Assembly: GCF_018736085.1 (NCBI RefSeq)
Contig: NZ_CP076134.1
Location: 3,544,501 to 3,608,500 of the forward strand
Length of the DNA: 64,000 nucleotides
Source: Bradyrhizobium sediminis
Lineage (GTDB): Bacteria > Pseudomonadota > Alphaproteobacteria > Rhizobiales > Xanthobacteraceae
Reading direction: 5' to 3'
The position numbers and the translations under genes are program-made. Position 1 is the first letter of the stretch; the number at the start of each line of letters is the position of its first letter. This document shows, piece after piece, positions 8,288 through 17,981 of the stretch. Under the pieces are notes generated by a model. That model worked only from the letters and a program-made list of their open reading frames with translations. It was not told the DNA's origin and ran no database searches.

Positions 8288-9457
8288 CTACTTCGCGGGC
8301 TCCAGCAGCGAGACGTAGTTCGCGACTGCGGCGCCGCCCATGTTGAAGATGCCCGCGAGCTTTGCATTCTTGATCTGCATGCCCTCGGGCGCCTGGCCAA
8401 CGAGCTGCATCGCGGTCATCACATGCATGGAAACGCCGGTGGCGCCGATCGGATGGCCCTTGGCCTTCAACCCGCCGGACGGATTGACCGGCAGCTTGCC
8501 GTCCTTCTGGGTCCAGCCTTCCTTGATGGCGCGGGCGCCCTGCCCGCGCGGCGTCAGGCCCATCGCCTCATACTCGATCAGCTCGGCGACGGTGAAGCAG
8601 TCGTGGGTTTCGACAAAGGACAGATCGGACAGCTGCACGCCGGCCGATTGCAGCGCGCGCTGCCAGGCCACGGTGCAGCCTTCGAACTGCAGAATGTCGC
8701 GCTTGGACATCGGCAGGAAATCCTGGGCATGCGCGGTAGCGCGGATGTTGACCGCCTTGCCCATGGTCTTGGCGGTCTCCGCGTCCGTCAGCACCAGCGC
8801 GGCCGCGCCGTCCGACACCAGCGAGCAGTCGGTGCGCTTCAAGGGGCCCGCGACGAACGGGTTCTTCTCGCTCTCGGAGCGGCAGAATTCGTAGCCGAAA
8901 TCCTTGCGCATCTGCGCATAGGGATTGGCGACGCCGTTCTTGTGGTTTTTGGCGGCGATCATCGCCAGCGCATCGGACTGGTCGCCATATTTCTGGAAAT
9001 AGGCCTGCGCGATCTTGCCGAACACGCCGGCGAAGCCGCCGGGGGTATCGCCGTCTTCGGGCAGATAGGAGGCGCGCAACAGGTTACGGCCGATTTCGGT
9101 CGGCGGCGTCCGCGTCATCTGCTCGACGCCGACCACCAGCACGATCTTGGCCGCGCCCGCGGCGATCGCCCGGATGCCCTGATGCACCGCAGCCGAACCG
9201 GTGGCGCAGGCGTTCTCGACGCGCGTCGCCGGCTTGAACCGCAAGGCGGGGTCGGCCTGCAGCACCAGGGATGCGGTAAAGTCCTGCGGCGAGAAGCCGG
9301 CGTTGAAATGGCCGAGCACGATTTCGTCGACGTCGGCGGCCGTAATCCCGGCATCCGCCATCGCCTCGGTCGCGACCTTCACCACGAGGCTTTCGACGGT
9401 CTCGGTATCGAATTTGCCGAACGGCGTGTGCGCCCATCCGACGATGCTGGCTGTCAT
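8288..9457 (-). CDS. thiolase (acetyl-CoA acetyltransferase family)
   Basis: A 389-residue thiolase with the nucleophilic Cys in VENACATGSAAVHQG and the C-terminal activating motif GHPIGATGVSMHVM. The segment ETHDCFTVAELIEYEAMGL places it with SCP2-type thiolases. It begins a minus-strand unit with the CoA ligase. The cluster also holds a second, Cys-less thiolase-like protein with a DUF35 partner, so this one is the likely true beta-ketothiolase for the pathway. Substrate unknown. Confidence 0.88.
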   Translation of the reverse strand: MTASIVGWAHTPFGKFDTETVESLVVKVATEAMADAGITAADVDEIVLGHFNAGFSPQDFTASLVLQADPALRFKPATRVENACATGSAAVHQGIRAIAAGAAKIVLVVGVEQMTRTPPTEIGRNLLRASYLPEDGDTPGGFAGVFGKIAQAYFQKYGDQSDALAMIAAKNHKNGVANPYAQMRKDFGYEFCRSESEKNPFVAGPLKRTDCSLVSDGAAALVLTDAETAKTMGKAVNIRATAHAQDFLPMSKRDILQFEGCTVAWQRALQSAGVQLSDLSFVETHDCFTVAELIEYEAMGLTPRGQGARAIKEGWTQKDGKLPVNPSGGLKAKGHPIGATGVSMHVMTAMQLVGQAPEGMQIKNAKLAGIFNMGGAAVANYVSLLEPAK

Positions 9458-9511
9458 GGTCGTTCTCCCTGAATTGCTCGGGAGGCGTTGTAGCCTATCG
9501 GCAGGAAGACT

Positions 9512-10156
9512 TCACGCCGGTTTCAATAATTTCATCGCCCGATTGCACATGGCGGTTATGCCGGCCCAGTTGCCGGACCTGACATCTGCAGCCGGACATA
9601 GCCAGGAACCGCCCACCGCGACCACATTGGGCTCGGCCAGCCAGGCCGCGGCGTTGGCCTCGCCGATGCCGCCGGTCGGGCAAAACCTCACCTCCGGAAA
9701 AGGCCCGGCCAGGGCGCGAAGCGCCTTGATGCCGCCCGACTGTTCGGCCGGGAAGAATTTTACGAGATTGAAGCCATGGGCCAGCGCCAGCATCAGTTCG
9801 GAGGCGGTGGCGATCCCCGGCGCCAGCGGCAAGGTGCTCACCGAAGCAGCCTTCAGGAGATCCGGCGTGACGCCGGGGCTGATGCCGAAGCTGGCGCCGA
9901 GCGATTCGGCGCGCGAAAGGTCATCGGCGTTGAGGATGGTGCCGATCCCGACCACGGCCTCCGGCACGTTGGCCATGATCGCCTTGGCGGCTTCGATCGC
10001 CACCGGCGTGCGCAAGGTGACTTCCAGTACCCGCACGCCGCCCGCGACCAGCGCCTTGGCGAGCGGCACCGCGTCCCCGAGCCGCTCGATGGTCAGGACG
10101 GGGATCACCACGGCCGACTTCAACAGAGCGGCGAATTTTTCCCGACGAACGCTCAT
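9512..10156 (-). CDS. eda: 2-dehydro-3-deoxy-phosphogluconate aldolase (KDPG aldolase family)
   Basis: A 214-residue class I aldolase. The Schiff-base Lys is Lys133 in GFNLVKFFPAEQSGG and the acid/base Glu is Glu45 in RVLEVTLRT. RFCPTGGIG forms the phosphate-binding end. It cleaves KDPG, or a related 2-keto-3-deoxy-6-phospho sugar acid, to pyruvate and glyceraldehyde 3-phosphate. The start overlaps the stop of the upstream sugar kinase by four bases, giving a kinase-aldolase pair as in Entner-Doudoroff or uronate catabolism. The galactonate homologue (KDPGal aldolase) is an alternative. Confidence 0.88.
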   Translation of the reverse strand: MSVRREKFAALLKSAVVIPVLTIERLGDAVPLAKALVAGGVRVLEVTLRTPVAIEAAKAIMANVPEAVVGIGTILNADDLSRAESLGASFGISPGVTPDLLKAASVSTLPLAPGIATASELMLALAHGFNLVKFFPAEQSGGIKALRALAGPFPEVRFCPTGGIGEANAAAWLAEPNVVAVGGSWLCPAADVRSGNWAGITAMCNRAMKLLKPA

Positions 10157-11091
10157 GCAGATCCCTTGTGTGCTCGTGTCGAACTCATCGTCGCCGGCAT
10201 CGCCGAACCTGGAATGATCGCGCCGGGATGACAGACGACGATACCGGCCAGAAGGTGCCCGGCGCGTGCGGCTTCGATCGGATCAGCTCCTCGCAGCCGC
10301 GCCGCGAGATAAGCCGCCGCAAAACTGTCTCCCGCCGCCGTGGTGTCGACGACCGGCGCGGCGACGGGTTCGGCCGTCACCTCATGCGACGCGCCCTCGA
10401 AACGCACGATGCTTGCGGGTTTGGACAACTTCAATACCACCTCGGGACTTAAGATGCGCGCCATCAGGCCCTCATTGCTTTCGCCTGCAAATAGCGGCAG
10501 CAAATCCTCGGTCGAGGCCAGCGCAATATCGGCAACCGCAAAGGCGTCGCGATAGACGGCGCGCGCGATCTCCAGATCCGGCCAGCCGCGCACGCGAAAA
10601 TTGGTATCGAACGCCACGCGCGTGCCGCGCTCGCGTGCGGCTCGAAGCGCCGCGAACAACCGCCCTCGCCCGTCCGCGCTGTAAAGTGACAGCGTGATCG
10701 CCGAGAGATAGACGAGATCATAGCTTGCGAGCGAATTCAGGATGTCGCCGGTCTCGGGCAAGTCCAGCAGGCGGCGCGCCGCCGCGTTTTCGCGCCAGTG
10801 GAAGAACCGGCGTTCGCCCAATTCGTCGGTTTCGATCAGATAAATTCCCGGCAGCTTGCCGGGCAACCGCATCACCCGCTTCGTTCCAACGCCCTCCGCG
10901 GCCCAGCCCGCGATCATCTCGTCGCTGAGGGAATCGTCACCGAGCGCGGTGATGTAATCGACGTCGACGCCGAGGCGGGCGAGATAGACTGAGGTGTTCA
11001 GGGTATCGCCGCCATAGCCGCGCGAATACAGGCCGTACTGGGCCTGCTTCAGCTCGATCATGCACTCGCCGATGCTGGCCACCCCCGTCAT
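10153..11091 (-). CDS. kdgK: PfkB-family sugar kinase, probable 2-keto-3-deoxygluconate kinase
   Basis: A 312-residue ribokinase-family protein. It has the N-terminal substrate loop with GYGGDTLNTSVYLARLG, and the C-terminal anion hole and catalytic Asp in VVDTTAAGDSFAAAYLA. The sequence pattern at the N-terminus (SIGECMIELKQ) matches KDG kinases. It should phosphorylate a 2-keto-3-deoxy sugar acid for the adjoining aldolase, with which it overlaps by four bases. Which epimer is used depends on the dehydratase encoded at 17982-19790. Confidence 0.82.
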   Translation of the reverse strand: MTGVASIGECMIELKQAQYGLYSRGYGGDTLNTSVYLARLGVDVDYITALGDDSLSDEMIAGWAAEGVGTKRVMRLPGKLPGIYLIETDELGERRFFHWRENAAARRLLDLPETGDILNSLASYDLVYLSAITLSLYSADGRGRLFAALRAARERGTRVAFDTNFRVRGWPDLEIARAVYRDAFAVADIALASTEDLLPLFAGESNEGLMARILSPEVVLKLSKPASIVRFEGASHEVTAEPVAAPVVDTTAAGDSFAAAYLAARLRGADPIEAARAGHLLAGIVVCHPGAIIPGSAMPATMSSTRAHKGSA

Positions 11092-11107
11092 GACCGCATC
11101 CTCAGAT

Positions 11108-12094
11108 TCAGGCCACGAACTTGCCGCCGAGTTCGTCCTCGATGTGAATTTTGATGATGTCGTCGAAGGTCTTTTCGGCGGTCGTGAAGCCGAGCTCGCG
11201 GGCGCGCTTGGCCTCGAAATTGCGCGGCCAGCCGTCGACGATACCCATGATGAACGGGTCGGGTTCGCGCTTGATCCGGGCAGCGACCTTGTCGCCCGCC
11301 ACCCGCTTCAGCGCCGCGATCTGTTCGCCGACGGTGGCCGTAAGGCCGGGCATGGTGAGGTTGCGGCGCGCACCGGCCGCCGCGCTATCCATGGTCGCCG
11401 CGTGAATCAAAAAGCCCACGGCCGAGCGCGGCGAAGCGTGCCAGTGACGGACCTCCTCCGACACCGGCAACACCGCTTCCTTGCCGGCCAGCGGTTCGCG
11501 CAGGATGTTGGAGAAGAAACCGGAAGCCGCCTTGTTGGGCAGGCCGGGACGGATGCAGATGGTCGGCAGCCGGATGCCGATGCCGTCCATGAAGCCGCGG
11601 CGCGAATAATCCGCCAGCAAGAGCTCGTCGATCGCCTTCTGGGTGCCGTAGCTCAACAGCGGCGTATGGAAGAACTCGTCGCCGATCGCATCGGGGAACG
11701 GCGCGCCGAACACCGCGATCGACGAGGTGAAGACGACGCGCGGCTTGTAGCCGCCGCCGACCAGCCTGATGGCGTCGAACAGCATCCGGGTGCCGTCGAG
11801 GTTGATGCGATAGCCCTTGTCGAAATCGAGCTCGGCCTCGCCGGAGACGATCGCCGCGAGATGGAAGATCACGTCGGGGCGATGCGCCACCAGCGGCGCG
11901 GCGGTGCCGGGATCGGCGAAGTCGCTGGTGACGACGGTGATGGGGATTGCCGCGTCAGCGGGCTTGGTCGGAGCCACGACATCGTGCAGCGTCATCCGCG
12001 AGATTTCGCGGTTGCCGAGCCGGCCGTCGCGCAACAGCCGCTCGGTCAGCTTGCGGCCGACCATGCCGGCGGCGCCCAGAACCAGAATGTGCAA
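11108..12094 (-). CDS. denD: DenD-like SDR, probable D-erythronate dehydrogenase
   Basis: A 328-residue extended SDR beginning MHILVLGAAGMVGRKLTERLL, with the NAD-binding GxxGxxG and the catalytic YGTQK pair (Tyr and Lys of YxxxK). The start, the CIRPGLPNKAASGFFSNI segment and the length match the family named D-erythronate dehydrogenase. In the known erythronate pathway DenD works with a DUF1537 kinase and an aldolase, but neither is visible in this window, so here it may oxidise another sugar acid. It lies between the ABC permease gene and the kinase on the same strand. Confidence 0.75.
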   Translation of the reverse strand: MHILVLGAAGMVGRKLTERLLRDGRLGNREISRMTLHDVVAPTKPADAAIPITVVTSDFADPGTAAPLVAHRPDVIFHLAAIVSGEAELDFDKGYRINLDGTRMLFDAIRLVGGGYKPRVVFTSSIAVFGAPFPDAIGDEFFHTPLLSYGTQKAIDELLLADYSRRGFMDGIGIRLPTICIRPGLPNKAASGFFSNILREPLAGKEAVLPVSEEVRHWHASPRSAVGFLIHAATMDSAAAGARRNLTMPGLTATVGEQIAALKRVAGDKVAARIKREPDPFIMGIVDGWPRNFEAKRARELGFTTAEKTFDDIIKIHIEDELGGKFVA

Positions 12095-12142
12095 AGCCCA
12101 ACTCCTTTTTCTTGAAAACTTATCTGATGCGGGCCTGCAGGC

Positions 12143-13078
12143 TCACTCTTTGACGGCTCCGGTCATCGCCGACACGTAGTGCTCGACGAAGAACGCGTAG
12201 AGGATGACCAGCGGCAGCGACCCCACCAGCGCGCCCGCCATCAGCGATCCCCAGCGATAGACGTCGCCATCGACGAACTCGTTGACGATGGCGACCGGCA
12301 CCGTCTTGTTCTGAACCGAGGTGAGGAAAGTCAGCGCGTAAATGAACTCGTTCCAGCACAGCGTGAAGCAGAAGATGAACGCCGAAATCAGCCCCGGAAT
12401 CGCCAGCGGCAGCACGATCTTGGTCAGTATCTGCCAGCGGCTGGCGCCATCGATCAGCGCGCATTCCTCCAGCTCGAACGGGATGGTCTTGAAATAGCCC
12501 ATCAATAGCCAGGTCGAGAACGGAATCAGGATGGTGGGATAGGTCAGGATCAGCGCGAACGGCGTGTCGAACAGGCCGTACTGATACACAACGGTCGCGA
12601 GCGGAATGAACAGGATCGACGGCGGCACCAGATAGGACAGGAAGATCAGCCCGCCGACCCATTGCGCGCCGCGATAGCGCAACCGCACGATGGCATAGGC
12701 CGCGAGCACGGAGGCCAGGATCGACAGGATCGTCGAGCAGATCGCCACATACATCGTGTTCCATAGCCACAGCGGGTAGTAGCTCTCGAACAGCAGCTTG
12801 TAGATGTGCTTGAACGTCGGATTCCAGGTCCAGAACGGATTGAAGGTGTTTAGATCGAGCAACTGGTCGTCGGGTTTGATGGCAGTAAGCGCCATCCAGT
12901 AAAACGGGAACAGCAGGACGATCACGATGAGCGACAACGGCAGATAAAGCGTAACCATCCGGCGCGGCAGCGACTCCAGATAGCTCATGCCCTCGCTGTG
13001 ATCGTCTCTCGCGACCGTCGGCGAGGTAGCGGTGAGTACAGCCTTGACGTCGACCGGCAGGGTGGGAATCTCAGTCAT
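12143..13078 (-). CDS. CUT1 sugar ABC transporter permease (MalG/UgpE type)
   Basis: A 311-residue membrane protein with about six helices and a cytoplasmic EAA loop, ECALIDGASRWQILTKI, which docks the ATPase. An N-terminal cytoplasmic extension of about 35 residues precedes the first helix. It overlaps the partner permease gene by eight bases. Together with the binding protein and the MalK-type ATPase upstream it forms one importer, most likely for a sugar acid or oligosaccharide because the same regulon carries sugar-acid catabolic enzymes. Confidence 0.9.
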   Translation of the reverse strand: MTEIPTLPVDVKAVLTATSPTVARDDHSEGMSYLESLPRRMVTLYLPLSLIVIVLLFPFYWMALTAIKPDDQLLDLNTFNPFWTWNPTFKHIYKLLFESYYPLWLWNTMYVAICSTILSILASVLAAYAIVRLRYRGAQWVGGLIFLSYLVPPSILFIPLATVVYQYGLFDTPFALILTYPTILIPFSTWLLMGYFKTIPFELEECALIDGASRWQILTKIVLPLAIPGLISAFIFCFTLCWNEFIYALTFLTSVQNKTVPVAIVNEFVDGDVYRWGSLMAGALVGSLPLVILYAFFVEHYVSAMTGAVKE

Positions 13079-14030
13079 TGCTCTCTCCCTGCTGCCACTT
13101 ACGCCGCTGCAGTCCGAACCATGAGATCATGATCGCCGCGAGCAGGAACGGAATCATCGCATTCGATATCGCAGCGCCCTCGCCGAGCACGCCGCCGATG
13201 ATCGCACGCTGATAGGACAGCGTCGCCATCAGATGGGTCGCGTTGACCGGCCCACCGCGCGTCATCGCCCAGATCAGCTGGAAGTCGGTGAAGGTAAACA
13301 GAACCGAGAACGTCATGACGACCGCGATGATCGGCGTCAGCAGCGGATAGGTGATGAACCGGAATCGCTGCCAGCTGGTCGCACCATCGAGCGTCGCGGC
13401 TTCGTAGAGCGATGGCGACACCGTCTGCAGGCCCGCCAGCAGCGTGATCGCAACGAAGGGGACGCCGCGCCAGATGTTGGCGAAAATCACGCATGCCCGC
13501 GCCCAGGCAACATCGCCGAGGAAATTGATGTTGTCGGTGATCAATCCCATCTGCTTCAGCGACCAGGAAATGATCGAGAATTGCGAATCGAAGATCCACC
13601 AGAAAGCCAGCGCCGACAACACGGTGGGTACGATGAAGGGGATCAGCACCAAAGCGCGGAGCATCGCCTTGAACGGCATGTTCTCATTCAACAGCAGCGC
13701 CAGATAGAGACCGATCGCAAATTTTATGGCGCTGGCGACCGTCGTGTAGAGCAGCGTGTTGAACACCGACAACCAGAAGATCGAATCGCCCCACAGCCAT
13801 TCGTAGTTTTCCATGCCGATGAACACGCCGGGCCGCCCGATGCGCGCATCCGTAAACGAAATCCAGACCCCCAAACCCAGCGGATAAGCCAGGAACAGGA
13901 TCAGGAATGCCATCGCCGGCAGCATGAACCAGAAGCCGAGCCAGTTGCGATTGGCCCTGATCTGGTCCCACGTGGTGGCCTCACGAATCGGCCGCCTGCC
14001 GGTCCTGGGTTCGAGTGCGATGTCAGCCAT
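13071..14030 (-). CDS. CUT1 sugar ABC transporter permease (MalF/UgpA type)
   Basis: A 319-residue inner-membrane protein with about six helices and the EAA loop SLYEAATLDGATSWQRFRFI. It is the first permease of the importer and follows the binding protein gene after a 112-base gap containing a strong hairpin. It overlaps the second permease gene by eight bases, a sign of coupled synthesis. Confidence 0.9.
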   Translation of the reverse strand: MADIALEPRTGRRPIREATTWDQIRANRNWLGFWFMLPAMAFLILFLAYPLGLGVWISFTDARIGRPGVFIGMENYEWLWGDSIFWLSVFNTLLYTTVASAIKFAIGLYLALLLNENMPFKAMLRALVLIPFIVPTVLSALAFWWIFDSQFSIISWSLKQMGLITDNINFLGDVAWARACVIFANIWRGVPFVAITLLAGLQTVSPSLYEAATLDGATSWQRFRFITYPLLTPIIAVVMTFSVLFTFTDFQLIWAMTRGGPVNATHLMATLSYQRAIIGGVLGEGAAISNAMIPFLLAAIMISWFGLQRRKWQQGESND

Positions 14031-14102
14031 TGCCGAAATCCCTTGGTATTAGCGATGCCGTCTTCACCGATGCGGGCGGTCGAATTTCGCGCAACGTCGT
14101 TG

Positions 14103-14137
14103 ATCGGCGGGCTGCAGGCTGCCTGCAGCCCGCCGAT
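14103..14137 (-). terminator. strong intercistronic hairpin after the binding-protein gene
   Basis: A perfect 17-base inverted repeat with a single central base (left arm 14103-14119, right arm 14121-14137, rich in GGCGGGCTGCAGG). It sits just after the substrate-binding protein stop and before the permease gene. In the direction of transcription there is no U-run, so it is more likely a partial terminator or an RNA-stabilising element that raises binding protein over permease levels, as known for other ABC operons. Confidence 0.7.
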
Positions 14138-14142
14138 TTTGT

Positions 14143-15462
14143 TCAACGATAAATGCGCTTCAACTGCCGTTCGGCAATTGCGATCGCGCCCTTGGCGGTC
14201 TCGCGGCCGGTGCAGTAGTTGGCGAACATGTCGACCACCAGGAAGTCGGCGATCGCGGTTGCCGCCTTCTCGCCGGGCGTACCGATGCCGGAAGCGGGAA
14301 GCGAGCGCTTGCTGGCCTGGCTGAATACCTGGTTCTTCGGGTCGGCGGTCCAGACCGGCGAGTTGTCGTAGGCGTTGAGCGTGTGGGTCAGATAGCCGCG
14401 CGCGCCGGACAGCCACTTGTCGTAGCTTTCCTTCTCCAGCATGAAGGCGACGAAGGCTTTCGCCGCGTTCGGATACTTGGTGAAGTTGAACGCCAGGATC
14501 GGAACCGTGAGTTGCAGTTCGGTCGGCTTGCCGATCGGCCCGACCGGATACAGCGCGTGATAGGTATCCTCAGTAAGTTCCTTCTTGGTCGGATCGTCCT
14601 TCGCCGCAACGTAGATCGAGATGCCGTTGGCGGTGCAATAGAGCTCACCCGACAGGAATGCCTTGTTGTTGGAACCGTCGTTCCACGACGCGGTGCCGGG
14701 AATGAAAGTGTCGGACAGCGCCTTGGTGTATTCCAGCGCCTTCACGGTCTCCGGCGAATTGATGATGACCTTGTCGTTCTTGTCGACCGTGTAGGCGCCG
14801 TGGCCCCACAGCATCCAGTGCAGCCAGCCGTTGGCATCGCCCGAGGCGTGACCGAGCGCCATGCCGGCCGGCGTGTTGTTCTTCTTGAGCGCCTTGCACA
14901 ATTCGAGGAAGCCCGGGAAGTCCTTCGGGAATTCCTTGAAGCCGGCCTTTTCCATGGCCGATTTGCGGTAGGTCATGTAGCCGCCGATGGTGGCGACGGG
15001 AATGCCGAGCCAGTCGTTGCCCTGCTTGCAGGTAACGGCGGCCGCATCGGTCCATCCGCCATACTTCTTGCCGAGATAGTCGGCGACGTCGTTCATCTTC
15101 AGCACTTTGGTCGGAAATAACTGCGGCAGCGTGTGCAGGCCCCAGGCGAGATCCAGACCCTGCCCGGTGTTGGCGGCAACGGAAGCCTTCGGCTGCACGT
15201 CCTCGAAGGACTCGCTGAAGACGTTCATCTCGGTGCCGGTGGCGGCCTTGAAGGCTGCGACCATGGCGTTGAAGGCGTCGTCCTCGGCCGGCACGAAGCG
15301 CTTCCAGCGCATCACGGTGAGCTTGGCGCCCTTCTCCGGCTTCCATGGCGACGCCTGCGCCCAGGCCTTGGCAAAATCAAGAAGAGCCGGCCCGGTCAGT
15401 GCGCCGGCCGCGGCAAGCGCGGTGCCGCCCTGAAGTAAAGTGCGGCGGGTAAATTCTTGCAT
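14143..15462 (-). CDS. sugar ABC transporter substrate-binding protein (Tat-type signal)
   Basis: A 439-residue periplasmic binding protein of the extracellular solute-binding family 1. The N-terminus MQEFTRRTLLQGGTALAAAG looks like a twin-arginine signal, followed by an Ala-rich cleavage region near AKAWAQ. The mature part has the expected two-lobe pattern, for example GGYMTYRKSAMEKAGFKE and YPNAAKAFVAFML. It is placed after the ATPase gene and before the permeases and is separated from the permeases by a hairpin. Ligand not predictable. A sugar acid fits the regulon. Confidence 0.88.
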   Translation of the reverse strand: MQEFTRRTLLQGGTALAAAGALTGPALLDFAKAWAQASPWKPEKGAKLTVMRWKRFVPAEDDAFNAMVAAFKAATGTEMNVFSESFEDVQPKASVAANTGQGLDLAWGLHTLPQLFPTKVLKMNDVADYLGKKYGGWTDAAAVTCKQGNDWLGIPVATIGGYMTYRKSAMEKAGFKEFPKDFPGFLELCKALKKNNTPAGMALGHASGDANGWLHWMLWGHGAYTVDKNDKVIINSPETVKALEYTKALSDTFIPGTASWNDGSNNKAFLSGELYCTANGISIYVAAKDDPTKKELTEDTYHALYPVGPIGKPTELQLTVPILAFNFTKYPNAAKAFVAFMLEKESYDKWLSGARGYLTHTLNAYDNSPVWTADPKNQVFSQASKRSLPASGIGTPGEKAATAIADFLVVDMFANYCTGRETAKGAIAIAERQLKRIYR

Positions 15463-15496
15463 AGTCGATCCTCCCTTTTGAGTTTGATTATGTTTT

Positions 15497-16564
<1,068 letters not shown>

Positions 16565-16688
16565 GTAATTCCCTCCATGTTTCCCGGCATCGTACGGCGC
16601 GAGCCGTCGCTGCTCTGTTCTCAACTTCGACGCGGAAGTCGAACCTGATTGGGCATTGTCTGCAATTCAAATATCATTAGCAATCCGG

Positions 16689-16702
16689 TGGTAGCGCTGT
16701 CA
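16689..16702. promoter_or_regulatory. LacI-type operator 1
   Basis: TGGTAGCGCTGTCA, a near-palindrome centred on AGCGCT, in the 180-base gap between the importer operon and the divergent LacI gene. It differs by two bases from TGGTAGCGCTATCT at 17825-17838. AGCGCT-centred palindromes are typical of the GntR/LacI family that controls gluconate and sugar-acid genes. The adjacent LacI protein is the likely binder (inference). Confidence 0.7.
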
Positions 16703-16744
16703 ATCTTTGTTCAATTGCCGGAATTGTTGTGATATGAGCGCATC

Positions 16745-17776
16745 ATGGAACGCAAACGGGCGAAGTCTGGCGAAATCCGGCTCACAGAAGTTGCCAAGCT
16801 TGCGGGGGTGAGCCCGATCACAGCATCGCGGTTTTTCAGGAACCCGGAAGCGCTGTCGGTCAGCAAGCGGGAACGGGTGGCGAGCGCGGCGAAGGAACTG
16901 GGATACGTGCCGAACCTCGCGGCGCGTGCGCTTGCTTCGCAGCGCACCGAAGTCATCGGTGTCCTGATCCCGTCCCTCACCAACAACGTGTTCTCCGACG
17001 TGCTGCGCGGCATCTACGACGCCTCGGAGGGCAGCCGCTACAGCATCCAGCTTGCCAATACCCGCTACAGTATCCTGCAGGAGGAAAAGCTGCTGCGGCT
17101 GTTCCAGGCGCAGAAGCCGGCCGGATTGATCGTGACCGGCATTGACCAGACCCCGGAGTCCCGCTCGGTCATGGAAGCCATGAACTGCCCGATCGCGCAG
17201 ATCATGGAAATCGGACCGGACCCGGTCGACATGATGGTTGGATTTTCGCACTATGATGCAGCCTTTGCAGCGGTTGCCCACCTTATTTCGCAAGGCTTTC
17301 GGCGCATCGGGTTTCTCGGCGCGCAAATGGATCCGCGTATGCAACGCCGGCTGCAAGGCTATCGCGATGCCATGAAGGCGGCCTCGCTGTTCGACCCGCG
17401 CAACATCGTTACCACTCCCGTACCAACCACCGTCACGCTGGGCGGCACGCTGATCGCCGACCTGCTCTTGAGGACGCCCGACATCGAAGGGATTGTCTGC
17501 GTCAATGACGACATCGCGCTCGGCGCGCTGTTCGAATGCCAGCGCCGGCATATATCCGTCCCCGAAGACATGGCGATCGTCGGCTTCAACGACCTGGAGT
17601 TCATGGCCTCGGCCGTCCCCTCGCTCACCAGCGTCAGAACCAATCGCTACGAGATGGGCCGGCGCGCCGTCACCATGGTGACGGCCGCGATCGACGGTAA
17701 TCGCCCACCGGAGCCGGTCGTCGACCTCGGCTTCGAACTCATGGTCCGCGAAAGCTCGTCGGCACGGGGCGTTTGA
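16745..17776 (+). CDS. LacI-family transcriptional regulator
   Basis: A 343-residue regulator with an N-terminal helix-turn-helix (LTEVAKLAGVSPITASRFF, about residues 13-31), a hinge helix (NLAARALAS) and a periplasmic-binding-like effector domain that starts EVIGVLIPSLTNNVF. It is of the GntR/LacI type that senses sugar acids. It sits between the divergent importer operon and the dehydratase gene, with matching operators on both sides, so it probably represses both units and itself until inducer is present. Confidence 0.9.
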   Translation: MERKRAKSGEIRLTEVAKLAGVSPITASRFFRNPEALSVSKRERVASAAKELGYVPNLAARALASQRTEVIGVLIPSLTNNVFSDVLRGIYDASEGSRYSIQLANTRYSILQEEKLLRLFQAQKPAGLIVTGIDQTPESRSVMEAMNCPIAQIMEIGPDPVDMMVGFSHYDAAFAAVAHLISQGFRRIGFLGAQMDPRMQRRLQGYRDAMKAASLFDPRNIVTTPVPTTVTLGGTLIADLLLRTPDIEGIVCVNDDIALGALFECQRRHISVPEDMAIVGFNDLEFMASAVPSLTSVRTNRYEMGRRAVTMVTAAIDGNRPPEPVVDLGFELMVRESSSARGV

Positions 17777-17824
17777 GGGCCGAATAGCACCGTCCTCGAT
17801 CAAATCAACGTGGCAGTAAGAAAA

Positions 17825-17838
17825 TGGTAGCGCTATCT
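17825..17838. promoter_or_regulatory. LacI-type operator 2
   Basis: TGGTAGCGCTATCT lies 144 bases before the dehydratase start. It shares 12 of 14 positions with the operator in front of the importer, and no third copy was noticed in the window. It probably controls the dehydratase and the two downstream SDR genes. Confidence 0.7.
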
Positions 17839-17981
17839 TTTCAGCGCCGTTAGAGTTGAATCTTCGAAACATCGGTCCGGGAAATGGCCGGCTTTGCAAA
17901 AGATGCATCTCGACGCGTGGTGCGAGCCGCTGCCGCGCGTTAGGCTGCATAACAAGAATGCTACTCGCGGAGGAAACAACA

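Noticed and set aside
6713..9472. A 919-codon open frame on the plus strand opposite the CoA ligase and thiolase genes
   Set aside because: It is rich in Arg, Gly, His and Asp with no domain sense, as expected for the antisense of high-GC coding DNA. The opposite strand has two full-length families with all motifs.
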